Source of the DNA: Trichoplusia ni
Taxonomy: Eukaryota > Arthropoda > Insecta > Lepidoptera > Noctuidae
Direction of reading: 5' to 3'
Length of the DNA: 64,000 nt
NCBI RefSeq assembly: GCF_003590095.1
Contig: NC_039488.1
Coordinates: 4,092,001 to 4,156,000, forward strand
Position 1 is the first letter of the stretch. Each line of letters begins with the position of its first letter. The notes beneath the pieces were generated by a model. That model was not told the DNA's origin, made no database searches, and saw only the letters and a list, made by a program, of their open reading frames with translations. The translations under genes were made by a program, and so were the position numbers. This document shows, one piece after another, positions 24,672 to 36,443 of the stretch.

Positions 24672-27600
24672 ATGTGGGTAAAGCGGCTGATAGTATTAAA
24701 TATAATATTGATTCATCTAGCGATATCGGAAGATGGTAAGTTCACGAAACTTTTATTCTTATGTTTGTGAATTTTAATTATTATTAGGAATGCTGCACTG
24801 TTATTGTAATGTGTATCTCACAACTATCAAAGCTGTTATCAGTGCTGCGGACCTTCAATTAGTCCGAATGACTTTATACGTAACTATAACTATTTTGTAA
24901 CAAATTATAAACATGTTGATTACACGCATCCACAAAATAATTACGTATAATAATCGTACCTAGAGATAATATTTAACTTGCGTGATTAACATTAATTTAA
25001 CATGTAAACGATTAATTTTCTGTTAAAACAACACCAATCATTGTTTATGAAATTACACAGTCATATTGAAAATGTAGTCAATTACTTTTTTAATGATCAA
25101 TGATGTCAATTGATTTCACGGTGACAATTACTGATGTGTTTGTAATATTTATAGTTGGTGAGCGATGTATGACAAATGACCAAGCATTGGAAGGCACTTG
25201 CTCTTTGCTTTCCAAGTGTGAAGCTGCTGTTATGTAAGTGATATTCAATATTCAACTCTCAATACTTTTTTCCATAACTAATTTAAAACTACTCAAATCA
25301 TGGTTTCAGACTTTAATGTTTATTTGAGCTTACTTATGAAATTTATAAATATGATAAATGTAAGAATAAAACTGCAGATGTTGAACATCAAATTGATTGT
25401 TCCAAATCAAAAGATTTATTAGCTAACATTACAGTAATGGCTCCAAGCATGTTAACAGTATTAAGTACTTATCACCACATTAATGTTCTTATAAATTACT
25501 AGCATTTTCACCTGTGTGAACATAGGTTATTACTGCACAATTTATATGTGTTTCTGGGGTGTCAGCTACCTACGTAGAATTATTAAAATGCATGACTCAC
25601 TTCTTTGCCATGGTGTTTTGCAGTGAATTTAGCTAGTAAATGTGTGAATTTGGTCTAATATGTCAAATGTGATTCATATACAACCAATCTGAATATTCAA
25701 GATTTAATTTTTAGACTTGTTGTACCTCTAGCTGTGTTATTTATTTGGAATACTAATTCCGAGGCTAATTCTAATTGTTTAAATGTATTTGATAAATAAT
25801 ATCACTTGCTTACTGTAACCAAATGTGCAGTGAAATACATTTACTTGCATGTAGATAGCCTAAATAATAAACTTAATTGCAGAGCAATAAGGAATAAAAA
25901 GTTTCATCAGTTTGAAAGATGTGGCTTCAGTGGATTTGAGGAAGTTGTGTGTTGCCCTGAAACTTCTAATAAATTTGGTATGAATGCATCAACTATTTCA
26001 TCCAAATAGCATATTTTATTTATGCCTATAATTATTTATAGCAATATACCTAATCGTTTAAACTATTCTAGGTGGAAACATCGAGTCCAAATCAAAAGGA
26101 CAAAGGATTGCAGAAAGAGGTAGACTTCAAATTGAATTGTAATTGTAATGAAACAGCCAGTGTCTAGGGGCAAACTAATAATGCTTTGGTAATTTTCAGA
26201 ATGTCAGAAAATATTAGCCTCAAGCATACCTGCCTTAGACTTACATATATTGGGTGGAGAAACAGCATCGCTCGGGGAATTTCCTCATATGGTAATAATG
26301 CTATAATTTTCCTTATATTTTGTTGATTGTAATTAACTCATGTTTGCTAAGTTTTTTTGCTTGCTTCGAATTGATTGAGAGGGAAATATGTTATTTGTAA
26401 ATAATGCACAAAATTACACAGTGTGGTCAATTATTAAATGCCCTGTATTCATTGTGTCTTGGAAATAAAATCAACGAATTATTCATAAAAGATTGATTAG
26501 GGTATATCAAGGCATGCATTAATTAGTAAATTACGAATGTCATTAATCGTTGCCATCTAAGGAAGCGAGTCGTATTACAAGACAATACGTACGTTAAGTC
26601 ATTAACTGCGACACTTACAAGTATGTTAGTTGACGACTAAAGTAACTGTAAAGTGTTAACGTGCTCATATCTGTTTCAATCCTGTTGTTCTTAACACTTG
26701 TAAGTTGTATGTCTATTATTGACATTGTATAACGGTAATCAAAACCGCAAACTCGAGCGTAGTACATACCTACGTAATTAAAAAGTCATCTAAGATTCCA
26801 AGTAAAAAAACATAGTTTTTTCCTACATAAATTCATTTTTAGAAATGTTTACTTCATCATTACAATTCATTAAGTAGTAAGTACTTGGTTTAAGTAGTGG
26901 ATAAGTATCGTTACAAGTACTGCCATCTTGCGGTCAATGACACCTAAGTTTAAAGAAATAAGTAAGAAAAGAATACTTTATTATTTATTGCACTTTAAGA
27001 TTATGCATAAAATGAAAAAGTTAAAAAAATATCTACCTTAGTCCCGATTATAGGTAAAACGAATGCCCTGGCTAAAGCGGTTTATTATAGCGATCTCTGG
27101 ACAAATATTAGACCAAATAATTGGATTTTATTTTTCGTTCTCAAATCATTCAGTTTCGATACAGTTTCGGCGTAGTGGCCTTATGGTTTTATGCTTGGAT
27201 TTTAATGAAAGTAGTGCAGATTCAACCGCAAACCACGGGGAACAAAACATCGTGAGGAAATCTGGATTCTGATCCAGTGAGCTAGCTAGATGATCAATCC
27301 GCATGCCTTATACTACATATATGTATAAGAATGGCTGTGCCCAGCGGTGAAAAAAATATAGGCTGGTGTTATTATTTATTATTATTTGTAAAAAACAAGT
27401 AAGTCAATATACGATAGCTTACTTTGTCAGCTGATAACTCAAATCTGAACTATCATAAACGTTAAGTAAGAAAAATTAATATGAGTAACATTCGTTATGG
27501 AACCCAACTAGCAGAAACCAAATTGGTCCTTTTAGAATTATGGTATTCATTCTGAATAGTCGTACACCTATACTCTCAATTCTGCGGGTCAACTTTACTG

Positions 27601-30600
27601 CAGCGCTTGCGACCGAGTGTTTAGATCCAAACTCGGTCTAGCCAGTCACATCAGGGCTCACGCTAGGAGGTGAATTGCCAATGGTCGCCGTTATCGAAAA
27701 CGATAAGGAGGACTATATTCATTCTGAATCTGATACAGCATGCTTTGAGAAAAGATTGGGTAAGTAGTATAAAGTAGTAGACGTGTAATACAGTAAGGTA
27801 AAAAAAATATATTTCCTAATGTTTTTGCTTGTTCGTTTCAGAATGTACCATTTGTATCCGTGTACAAACTTACTGTGTAATTGATAAAATTCCATTAGCA
27901 TTTTTACCATTTGAAGTAAATTTAGTATTTTGCGTGCAAGCTGGCACAAACTTAATTATGATTTATTTGAAATAATAAAACATTGATCAGTGCGTATCAG
28001 CTTTTAGCCTCAAGGTCTTTGTGATTTGTCATTTAGCGTAAAGAAGCAACTGGTAGCACTATTGCACATCAAAACTTAGAGCTAATGTGCGTTTTAGAAT
28101 TTTCGAGCAAGTCAGATATTTTTCTAATAACTATCGTGAGACTGATTCATTATTAAATGATGTAACAGTTTACTCACGCGTATTTATCAGAGGTGCCCGA
28201 CTAGTCTCGGACCCAAACGGAGTCCTTAATCACGAGCTGACGCGGCGGGATCGCGAGTAAGTTCGACTCGCGTGAGTAAACCGTTACATCATTTAATAAT
28301 AAGTCAGATATTGTACTTTTACTGCATTGTGAGTCGCATATGAGTTCTTGATTGGTAGAATTAAATGTCATTAGTCACACGGTGTTTAACTATTGGGCAT
28401 AGCTATGTTTCCACGTTGTTTTTTAATTAAGATAAGCAGATACCAGATACGCATTGCCGTAGTTTATTACCACTGTGAAATTTATTAATATACCTACTTA
28501 AATGTACCAAAACTATGGAAAAACCATCTACTTCAAAAGTAAAGCCTTACAATACAAGGTCCGTCTTTACGCGTTCGTCACAAAACAAATCTGACTCGTT
28601 TGTCTTCTAATAATCCGATGACATACACAGAAAAAGTAATTAGCTGCTAATAGACTCGTTTCAAATAACAAAAAGTCAAAGTCGAATCAAATAAATGAGG
28701 AATACGTATGGGATAGAATCGACCTTGCGTGATACACCTTCCGGCAAAAACATAGAATAAGAACCTGGGTGTCTTTGTGCATATGAATTGTATGTTTGTG
28801 AAACACCCCGCGACACAAGAATTAAATTCCTTAGTGCGTGAGTTGTTTTTAATAAAAAAAAACTTACATTATCCCGATGTTCGATAAAATTACGTAGTAA
28901 ACTTAAAATGTAATTCAACACAATTTATCATCATCACCTGCCCGTCTCACAGCTGGACAAGGGCCTCTCATGACAAGTCATTGACATCGATCTTTCTCTC
29001 TCCTTCGCCAATCTCAGATTCTTGAATACCTGTAACTAGATGAAGTGAATAAAACATCACGCAGGGATTGGAAATTCAATATATTTGACCCCACGGATAA
29101 CCGAGTAGCTAAGCCCATTCACCCACTGGGCGAGACAGTCGCGGGTTCGATCCCCGCGTAGGACAAGCGTTTGTGTGATACACGAATGCTTGTTCTGTGC
29201 ATGGGAATTGTATGTTTGTGTAAACCCCCGCGACACAAGGATTAAATTCCTTATCGCCGGTGTAGTTTTTTTAATAATTACATGTGCAAATGTGTGTACA
29301 ATACACCTTTCTCTAGAAACACAGCGTCCAGTTATTATAATTACGGGTCATACACTTGTTTTGCAGGTCGCTCTTGGATACGATCGAGGTGACGGCTACG
29401 AGTTTGATTGCGGCGGTTCGGTCTTGTCACACACTTACGTCCTAAGCGCAGCGCATTGTATAGATACTTTAGACAGGTAACTTTAATCATACACATTTTG
29501 TCATTGATTAGTTTAAATGTCATTATTTTCTTAAAAAAATAATTACACGTTTTCTGAAAACAACTTACTATTAAATCGTGACGGTGTTGCATTGTCCTAC
29601 TTGAGATGCATTTGTATAAAGAGGAGTAACAAGAGAATTATAAACAAACAACATCAAAGTTAAATGTGTAAAGTCCTGGTTTTATAAGCAACATTCTGAT
29701 TTATACTCAAGAACGCATCCTCCATTATCGTATGTGGACTTCCTTAGCCTATAGACTTTCTTGAAAAATGGACAATCCAACATTTTTTTATGATAGGCTT
29801 CTATCTAAACTCACATATTTAGTTTGTATTATCAGTATAAGTAAAGAAATCCTTAATGGTTCAAATAAAGGCTTCTTTTTGTTTTGCTCAAGTTTTTTTT
29901 TGAAGACGCTTGTATTTTTTAGTTGTTAAAACAATTTTATTTGATATATTTTATCTATAATAATAACCATTAATTATTAAATTTCAAGGATACAACCTAC
30001 AGTGATACGTGGCGGCGTCGTGGAGATAGGTGGCAAGACCTTCAATCCTGAAACTGATGATAGAATAGCCCAAATAATAATGAACCCACGGTATACCAGG
30101 CGTGAGAAATACCATGATTTAGCATTATTGAGGTAAGATTTTTGCTGATAGAATTTAGTTCAGTAAAGGTATCTTTAGTTACGCAGTTGTAGAATTTTTA
30201 TACGGTCTATCTTGATTTGACGCGGCCTCGTCTCGTTAGCTCATGATTAGGGACTCCGTTTGAGTCCGAAACTATTCGGGTACTCCCGATAAATACGCGT
30301 GAGTAAACCGTTACAAAAAAGAAATCGAAAGGCTGTTATCAAAATCCTGTACTTACCCTTTGTATATTTAACAGAAAACCTTTACAAAGTCAGCAATTTC
30401 ATGACCATCTGTACAAGTCCCTCACATTTCTGTGTCTAGGCTGTATTTTTTGTCTATAATATTTTACAGTAAATGATCATAAATATACAAATATGCTTAT
30501 TAGTCGCCTAGAACTCATAATACGAACCTATCTTAATATGAGACTAGATAACGTTGTGGAATATAATTATTATTATTGAATTCATCATGTTCGACAAAAG

Positions 30601-30712
30601 AATTAATGATGTTGTGGCACCCTCCCCTCAAATCCTTAAAGTTTTCACTAGGCGTATAAAACACATTACAATCATATTTACAATTAACTGAACCTGTTTC
30701 CAACATGACACA

Positions 30713-30765
<53 letters not shown>

Positions 30766-33485
30766 CACATACTTGATCCTGCAATACTAAAATTGCATCT
30801 TTTCCACAATGTAAAAAGAAAGTAAGCCATAAACTAAGCTATAAAAGTATTTGTAGGGGAATCGGTAAAAACACATCTTTCCCACTTAACACGGTACCAT
30901 TTTTACACGTCACGCACAGTGGTTGACCTACACCACTCGTCTATCCGTGCTAATAAATATTTGTGATATAATATTGTGTAACAGTCTTTGGGTAATTTTT
31001 GACAGTAAGAAATAAGCAGCTACCTACAATAAAGCATCAATTCTTAGGGAAATTAATACTTACCCAGAGTTTTAAAATCATAATTTGACGTCTCAGCTAA
31101 AACCCAAAATACCGAACCAAACATTAAACATCGTATCCCTCTCTATATCTGCATTTATATAAATTCAGTTCGCTAGTATCAAGGTCGACTCAAAACGTAA
31201 AATAATCGAGTAAATAAATTAGAAAAAACGTGCTCGGATAGCCGAGTGGCATAGGTCATCACGCCAATGACCCCTGTCCGCGATGTGTGATTCAGATCCC
31301 CGCGAGAGACAAAAGTTTGCTCATAAATACTAAGTCCAAGTCGAGAGAGTAAATTCCGTCCGTATCAAGAATAAATTCCTGTATTTGCGTAACAAGTAGG
31401 TAAGTAATGTACAAATTAATTCTTATATTTTTTTTAGGTTGGAGAGACCTTTGCAATTCTCAAGCAATCTCAATGCAGTATGTCTTGAAACAAATGACGA
31501 AGATCCCAAAATACCGCTTACTATAACCGGCTGGGGGAAAACTAGTAACACCAGTATGTATTTTACGTAAAGCTCTATCTACAATAAATTAATTAAGTAT
31601 CGTATCAGATCTACATAAGGCAAGGCGCAAACGTGTACACTTTTTTTCTCTATTATATAATTACAAGCTACCGATGAATATTTGATTTGTATAGAACCAT
31701 ACGTACACTATCCGACCACCTCTACATGACATAGCAACTGTGTCAGCAGCAAAAAGTTTGCGTTTGTACTGTGCTTAAGAGGTAGAATTTACATTCATTT
31801 TAATAAAAAATAACTATCTGAACAGTGTTAAGGTCGCTAGCAAGCTTAAAGAGAACAGTTTATTTAGTTTATATAGTTGTGGCTTCACTGTTATTCAACG
31901 TCAACGGCATGTTTACTCATTTCTCTAAGGACGTTGCTTTTGCATGGCGTCCAGATAGCATTCAATAATATATGTACAGTCGCCTAGTCGCCATCAGATA
32001 TATTGTAGCAGACAAGGTGACCAAATACTTCTGAACAATTTCAAATGTCAATAAGTTCTTTTCGCTATAAGTCAGTAGTTACCAATAATATCTGAACATT
32101 TATTACCTCATTAATATTAGAGTGGATGTTTGTCAATAATTTCTGTACAAACTACATACCAAAAATATCTCCAATAAAAATAGTTAAAATTATAAAATCT
32201 TGTGATTTTTGATTGCATCATCATTCAGAAGCATCGTACAGACAGCAACATAAGTCGGTTATCGCAATCAGTTAACACAGTATTCGTACGTCTATTTTGA
32301 AATTAGATAGCGCGAAAACGACGCATTGTGTTTAATTTCGTACAGTTGTTTTCAAATTCTAATAGTGTAATCCGACTTTTGTTGCTTAACGTCCGAAATA
32401 ACCAATGAAAGACTAAAAAAAATCTTTTCAAACTTGTTTTCAGTCTTCGTACTCTTAATTGTTATTAAAGATTAGCTCCCGCGGATAATCGGTCCAGCCC
32501 TTTGCGAGAATAACAAATATCAATGTATTTAAATTATATAGCCCTAAGTTATGGCAGCGCTTAAAAAAAGGCACTAAGTCGTGTACCAACTATTTTTGTA
32601 AGACCTTTTTACACTTAGATTGCAAATAAACATTTTGGCTTTTGACTAAAAACATTCACATTTGTAATATTAGTAATAATAAAGTATTGTCGTTTGCAGG
32701 GGACACAAGAAGCAACACGTTACTGAAAGCTAACGTGACTACCGTGGCTCGCGACAAGTGTGGCGAGTCTTACACGAACTGGCGCAAGCTGCCGGACGGG
32801 ATTGCCCCCGAACAGATGTGCGCCGGCGATCCCGAAGGCATCCGGGACACCTGCCAGGTACTACGCACTACATGCCTTTTATATGGCGGGGGAATCCTGT
32901 TGGACACGGGAACGGAAGGGAACGGCCAACGGGTAGTGTCAGACTCCGCCGGGTAACGTCAGCCGCGTTTGTTGCCGACACGTGCTGCTGCATAGCATTA
33001 CAACACGTGCTGGCCGCGGGACCTGCAACCTGCCTAATAAAACCGCTCAAAATACCGAGATTTTGCAAGGAATAGAAATTTGATCCATTGCGCTGTGTGG
33101 TTTTGGCGTGGTGACTTCAACCACTCGGCTATCCGTGCTGTCAAGTTAATTAATGTAAATGTTTACCAAGCCGCCATTAATCGACATTTTTTTTTAATGA
33201 TTTTTTGTCGTTAGGATGTTGTGATTTTCATTAAATGCGACAAGATTCCTAATAGCAAACCTACGTGCCAAAATCTTTTTACCTGATTTGAAAATGAGTA
33301 TGACTTTACGGTGTTTCTTGCAGGGTGACTCTGGCGGGCCGCTGCAGAATACGAACGCAGATGGCGTGAGCCGCCTGGTGGGCGTGACGTCATTCGGGCG
33401 CGGTTGCGGCTCGCCCGTGCCCGGCGTCTACACGCGCGTCAGTCGTTACCTCGACTGGATAGAAAGTGTCGTCTGGCCAAATTAG
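24672..33485 (+). CDS. Clip-domain serine protease (HP6/Persephone/snake-like)
   Basis: Ten exons: 24672-24735, 25155-25233, 25883-25977, 26072-26119, 26200-26291, 29367-29476, 29989-30132, 31438-31553, 32700-32857, 33324-33485. They join in phase to 1068 nt, 355 aa. Signal peptide about 1-19; one clip domain follows (CMTNDQ...CGFSGFEEVVCC). The catalytic domain starts at ILGG after His111; the triad is His156 (LSAAHC), Asp206 (YHDLALLR) and Ser305 (GDSGGP). DTC before GDSGG places Asp in the S1 pocket, predicting trypsin-like cleavage. Secreted zymogen, expected in a haemolymph Toll/prophenoloxidase cascade. The activation residue is His, not Arg or Lys; from memory, moth HP6 and fly Persephone share this, and mature numbering (about His91-92) fits HP6. 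Orthology is inferred; a snake-like protease is the alternative. Confidence 0.88.
27310..27390 (+). mobile_element. RTE-like LINE 3' tail
   Basis: The block GGCTGTGCCCAGCGGTGAAA, followed by TATAGGCTGG and a TTATTATTATT run, resembles the 3' terminus of RTE-type LINEs (consensus-like CCCAGCAGTGGGA...GGCTGATGATG). Heavily truncated, tail only. Confidence 0.55.
27591..27725 (+). mobile_element. LINE ORF2 C-terminal zinc finger and 3' UTR remnant
   Basis: One frame encodes a C2H2 finger (YCSACDRVFRSKLGLASH with IRAH after it; spacing C-x2-C-x12-H-x3-H) and a stop. Then comes a short 3' UTR with GCCGTTATCGAAAACGATAA. A terminal finger of this form is typical of non-LTR retrotransposon reverse transcriptases in insects. 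It is a dead 5'-truncated copy. Confidence 0.65.
28150..28301. mobile_element. Palindromic MITE family P, copy 1
   Basis: Near-perfect 32-bp terminal inverted repeats (28150-28181 and 28270-28301), including TGATGTAACNGTTTACTCACGCG, enclose about 90 bp. It has no coding capacity. The left part recurs in inverted orientation at 30214-30315. Confidence 0.8.
28760..28852 (+). repeat. SINE family B tail fragment
   Basis: Matches the 3' half of the copy at 29091: GTATGTTTGTG, CCCGCGACACAAG and ATTAAATTCCTTA blocks. Head absent, ends in an A-rich run. Confidence 0.7.
28925..28980 (-). mobile_element. Antisense RTE-like LINE 3' tail
   Basis: CATCATCACCTGCCCGTCTC followed by CAGCTGGACAAGGGCCTCTC resembles the reverse complement of an RTE LINE terminus. 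Only the tail remains. Confidence 0.5.
29091..29270 (+). mobile_element. tRNA-headed SINE, family B, near-full copy
   Basis: The head CCACGGATAACCGAGTAGCT resembles an A box, and CGGGTTCGATCCCCGCG is a strong B box. A hairpin follows (GGACAAGCGTTTGTG ... CACGAATGCTTGTTC), then the tail with CCCGCGACACAAGG and ATTAAATTCCTTA. It lies in protease intron 5, about 100 bp before exon 6. The head cannot fold as a complete tRNA. Confidence 0.85.
30214..30315 (-). mobile_element. Palindromic MITE family P, copy 2 (half element)
   Basis: Matches the complement of 28150-28260: ATTAGGGACTCCGTTTGAG, then GATAAATACGCGTGAGTAAA and CCGTTAC. The second terminal repeat is lost. It sits in protease intron 7. 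Confidence 0.7.
30716..30763. repeat. (CA)n microsatellite
   Basis: About 24 CA units, nearly uninterrupted, in intron 7 of the protease gene. Likely polymorphic. Confidence 0.97.
30905..30950 (-). repeat. SINE family B head fragment
   Basis: CACCACTCGTCTATCCGTGC is the complement of the family head. Only about 45 bp remain. Confidence 0.5.
31230..31390 (+). repeat. SINE family B, diverged copy
   Basis: Head TGCTCGGATAGCCGAGTGGC, then a B-box-like block ATTCAGATCCCCGCG and a decayed hairpin/tail region. It ends about 50 bp before exon 8 of the protease. Confidence 0.7.
31975..32165. repeat. Diverged MITE-like repeat
   Basis: Blocks CGCCATCAGATATATTGTAG, CAAGGTGACCAAATACTTCT and later AATATCTGAACA resemble a common moth MITE with long inverted ends. 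Here the ends no longer pair well. Confidence 0.4.
32880..32955 (+). repeat. Dispersed repeat family E, short copy
   Basis: GGCGGGGGAATCCTGTTGGA ... GTAGTGTCAGACTCC matches the pattern of copies at 39322 and 50140. It begins about 25 bp after the exon 9 donor of the protease. Confidence 0.55.
33086..33142 (-). repeat. SINE family B head fragment
   Basis: Contains GTGACTTCAACCACTCGGCT and ATCCGTGCTGTC, the complement of the family head. Lies in the last protease intron. Confidence 0.6.
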
Positions 33486-33494
33486 ATGATAGAT

Positions 33495-33504
33495 AATAAA
33501 TAAA
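33495..33504 (+). terminator. Poly(A) signal for the protease gene
   Basis: Two overlapping AATAAA hexamers 10-19 nt after the stop codon, implying a very short 3' UTR. Confidence 0.85.
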
Positions 33505-33679
33505 GTTTTTAATTCACCTCCGTATTTTCGTTAGATCCCGTATTCACTTGCGACAAGTGACTAGACTATCGTGCAACTGCCTTGTTACCACTGAACTTTG
33601 AGATAGTAGGTGCAAGTCAAGGTCGTCATAGGATCATGTCGGCGGAGCTGTTTCCGCCGTAATTGGGCGAATTAGGAAT

Positions 33680-33745
33680 GAAAGACATGTGTTTCAAAGA
33701 CAGAAAGACATGTGTTTCAAAGACAGAAAGACATGTGTTTCAGAG
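33680..33745. repeat. 23-bp tandem repeat, about 2.9 units
   Basis: Unit GAAAGACATGTGTTTCAAAGACA at 33680-33702 and 33703-33725, with a partial third at 33726-33745. Units are identical, so the array is young. Confidence 0.95.
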
Positions 33746-34693
33746 CAACGGCACACAATGCGCGAGCCACAACCGATATGCTGAAGGCAGCTTTCTCTGG
33801 TCTTCTCAATCACAATCAATCTTCGATTTGCACAGGCCCGCAAAATCGCCCGATTTCGCGCTCAAGTGTTTTTGTAGGGTTCTTTGAAGTCCCGTATTCA
33901 CGAGCACACCCGCAAGGATAATATTGGACACGCGTGCGAGAATTTGTCAAAAAGGCCACAACACGAGCTTAATCATCTCGAATTGGCCAGTAAAGATCTA
34001 AGGACTCAAATAAACAAACTTTTTATTCGGAAAAATATGAAAAAGCAATGTAGGAAATAATGTTAATTGTAATATCTTCTTTTTAAGGACATTATACAAA
34101 GAATAATTTATGAATACTCGTTTGGTGTGTTTGCTATAGTATTTCCACTAGACCTATTTAAGAAAAGGGGGACATTTTTCTAAAATCTGTATCTGTCCAA
34201 GTGTTCGATTTCGTATCAGCGTAGAACTTGTCGAAAAGGAGTTTTCGCGCTCTGATCGCTTGCTGGACTTACGGAGCTGAAACAGGGACCGTGTCCTAAA
34301 TTAGGTTTCGGTTTCGGTCGTAAAACTAATTTCGGTCGGACACTACCTGAAAAAGATCACTACCTATAACAACGTTTTAAATTCTGAAGGAATGAGCAAA
34401 AAAATAAATGCAAACTAATTCCCGGTTATAAATATCTTTATTAACTATCTTTAAGGAAACAAAAGTAACTAATATTCTTAATAAAACAAGCATTGGCGAA
34501 AAAGAAACCACGTACCTAGGTGCTTAAAATAGCTTTATAAAACGCACTTAATAAAAAAAGGAAATGGTATCATTTGCGAACGCTCATAGAAAACAAAACG
34601 TCCTGTCCATGCGTAGACAGAGAAAATATCCATTTGATTTGTCACCGAATCATTCATCAGACAGTTGGACAGTTTTGATAACTTTTGATAAGA

Positions 34694-34830
34694 GGCCCCA
34701 ATTCCGCTATTTACAATGGCCGATAAATGAGTGGAAAAAGGATTAAAATGACGCTTCGTATCCTCCTAAGAATTTTTCTAAAAGAATAATTGGGTACTGG
34801 GCGGAACACTCACGGTTAATACCTGCAAAA
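34694..34830. mobile_element. MITE family G, truncated copy 3
   Basis: The left terminus GGCCCCAATTCCGC...ATGGCCGATAAATGA and the internal GGGCGGAACACTCACGGTTA match other copies. The right terminal repeat is missing. Confidence 0.65.
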
Positions 34831-35341
34831 TCTATTTGTAAAAGCAGAAGAGAAATAAAACTTTTTTGTGTCATATGAGCGGTAGCCCTAATTTAAACTT
34901 ACCTGAGTAATGTTAAACAAAGCTAGATATTTTTTAAGATATAAGGGATACAATATTTTTTTTTCTATGTATTTATCGCTTTTGGTGTCACACATTATAA
35001 CCTAATTCAATTTTTATTATTCATTAAATACAAAACTATTCATATTTTTTTTAAAGTAAAATTAAAATTAAAAAAAAAAAGTTTCAAATTTTCAGGACTA
35101 TTAAAACACCTAATGATAGTGACCTTCAGCAGGACGATTGAAACAGATTATCGAAGAATTGTACTACAAATAAACTAACACTAAGCATTTCTAAATGTAA
35201 GTGCATGAACTTCACAAAAAAGAAAAATGTAATTACTTATAGTTATTCTCTGTGTAATGAAATTTATTATTTATCATTAAAATCACGTCATGCGCACTCG
35301 AACTCAATTTGTTTAGTATTTATGCTGTAGGTACTAGGCCT

Positions 35342-35417
35342 AAGCGTGAATCGCTCCCAACATATTAAGTCATGCAGACTCGCGGCATAAGTGTACACTC
35401 GGCTATTTGTGCCGTCT
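35342..35417 (-). repeat. SINE family B diverged head fragment
   Basis: CACTCGGCTATTTGTGCCGTC in complement resembles the family head with several changes. Weak call. Confidence 0.4.
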
Positions 35418-35706
35418 TATATACTACGAATCCTAAAGGGGCTTAGTCGTCATAACAATTACTATAAACAAAGAACTCTTCGTTGCCGAAAGTCTGTATA
35501 AAAGTTAACTAATAATATGTAGGTGTTATCAATCTTATTTTAAAATGAGTCGCTCACATCACATAAGGTAATTTAATTACGTCTTAATAGCCAATCGTTG
35601 GTTTTCTTAAATTATTCTTTCCTTAAAACTTAAACGACCATAACAACATGCAATGCAACCGTTTACATAAAAATATAATATTGATAGTATAATGTAATAT
35701 AATCCA

Positions 35707-36443
35707 CTACAGATTTGCATAGTTATTTAAATTATTTTGTTCCGACCATGCAGGATATTGAGAGCCGTCCATTTCAGGAGCATGAGCGTTGTCACTAAGG
35801 AGGCGGTGACTTGTGCCTCCGATTTTCGCCTGACATTCTGGACAAGTTCCCACTTCCATAGCTCCACCGCAATCACCAATACAGTAAAAGTGACCATTTG
35901 GACACTTATACCAGTGTCCACTGTTCAAATTCATTGCTTTAACTATCATTTGGCGCTCATATTTAGTTGCAATGCCGCTAGTATTAACAATTTTTTGTAA
36001 TTCTTTGAGGCACTCGAAAGTTTTATCCTCATTAAATATTGACAGTGTAAACACAGCTGTTTCAGTTTTTTCAATTTGCATAGTAACTCTTGCATCTTCT
36101 TTCAAAAATGGTTTCGCCATAACAAACATTTCAGCGAATTGTATGATTGCATAAAGACGTTTTATCTCATTACCAATATCCTTCTGTTGTTGTTCACTCA
36201 ACTTCATAGCGAATTTGGTATTAACCTTTAGCTTATCGAGCAACGTTAGAGTGTATTTCTGTAATTTTTCTCCGAACGGTAAATTATGGGTTTTTGCTTT
36301 TGTCTGATATTTTGCCCAACATTCTACGATCATTTCAAAAACTTCCAAGTACCTTAATTGCATCTCAATATGCAGAACGAATTCTTTCTTTCGAGTAACA
36401 GCAGACTGGAAATTCGTAAAAGTATTTTTCAACGCTCTATTTT
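35707..36443 (-). other. ZNFX1: ZNFX1 last exon with RZ-type zinc finger
   Basis: The helical linker is followed by GHWYKCPNGHFYCIGDCGG and TCPEC, the RZ finger shared with RNF213. In RNF213 and ZNFX1 this finger is linked by recent literature to non-canonical ubiquitin ligase chemistry, which I state as family knowledge and have not tested here. All Cys/His ligand positions appear present. It ends in YANL and a stop. The acceptor at 36444 has a strong pyrimidine tract. The preceding intron is only 80 bp. Confidence 0.9.

Larger units (their letters stand above)
26292..29366 (+). other. Large repeat-filled intron 5 of the protease gene
   Basis: This 3.1-kb intron separates the clip/linker exons from the catalytic domain. 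It holds two LINE-tail fragments, a LINE-encoded zinc finger remnant, a palindromic MITE, an antisense LINE tail and two SINE family B pieces. I see no additional exon in it. Confidence 0.7.
33505..35706. other. Intergenic between protease and ZNFX1 3' ends
   Basis: Two convergent genes end here. It contains the 23-bp tandem repeat at 33680, a truncated MITE at 34694 and a SINE head fragment at 35342-35417. No gene is visible. The first minus-strand AATAAA beyond the ZNFX1 stop is at 35263-35268, so a 3' UTR of about 440 nt is possible. Confidence 0.55.

Noticed and set aside
29091..29164. A tRNA gene at 29.1 kb
   Set aside because: A and B boxes are present but no complete acceptor and anticodon stems form, and the sequence continues into a SINE body found in other copies.
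30533..30784. Minus-strand open frame with a Cys-Val repeat
   Set aside because: It is the translated (CA)n microsatellite.
32642..33075. Longer frames reading past protease exon 9
   Set aside because: They run through the GTACTA donor into intron and repeat sequence. The catalytic GDSGGP resumes in phase only at 33324.
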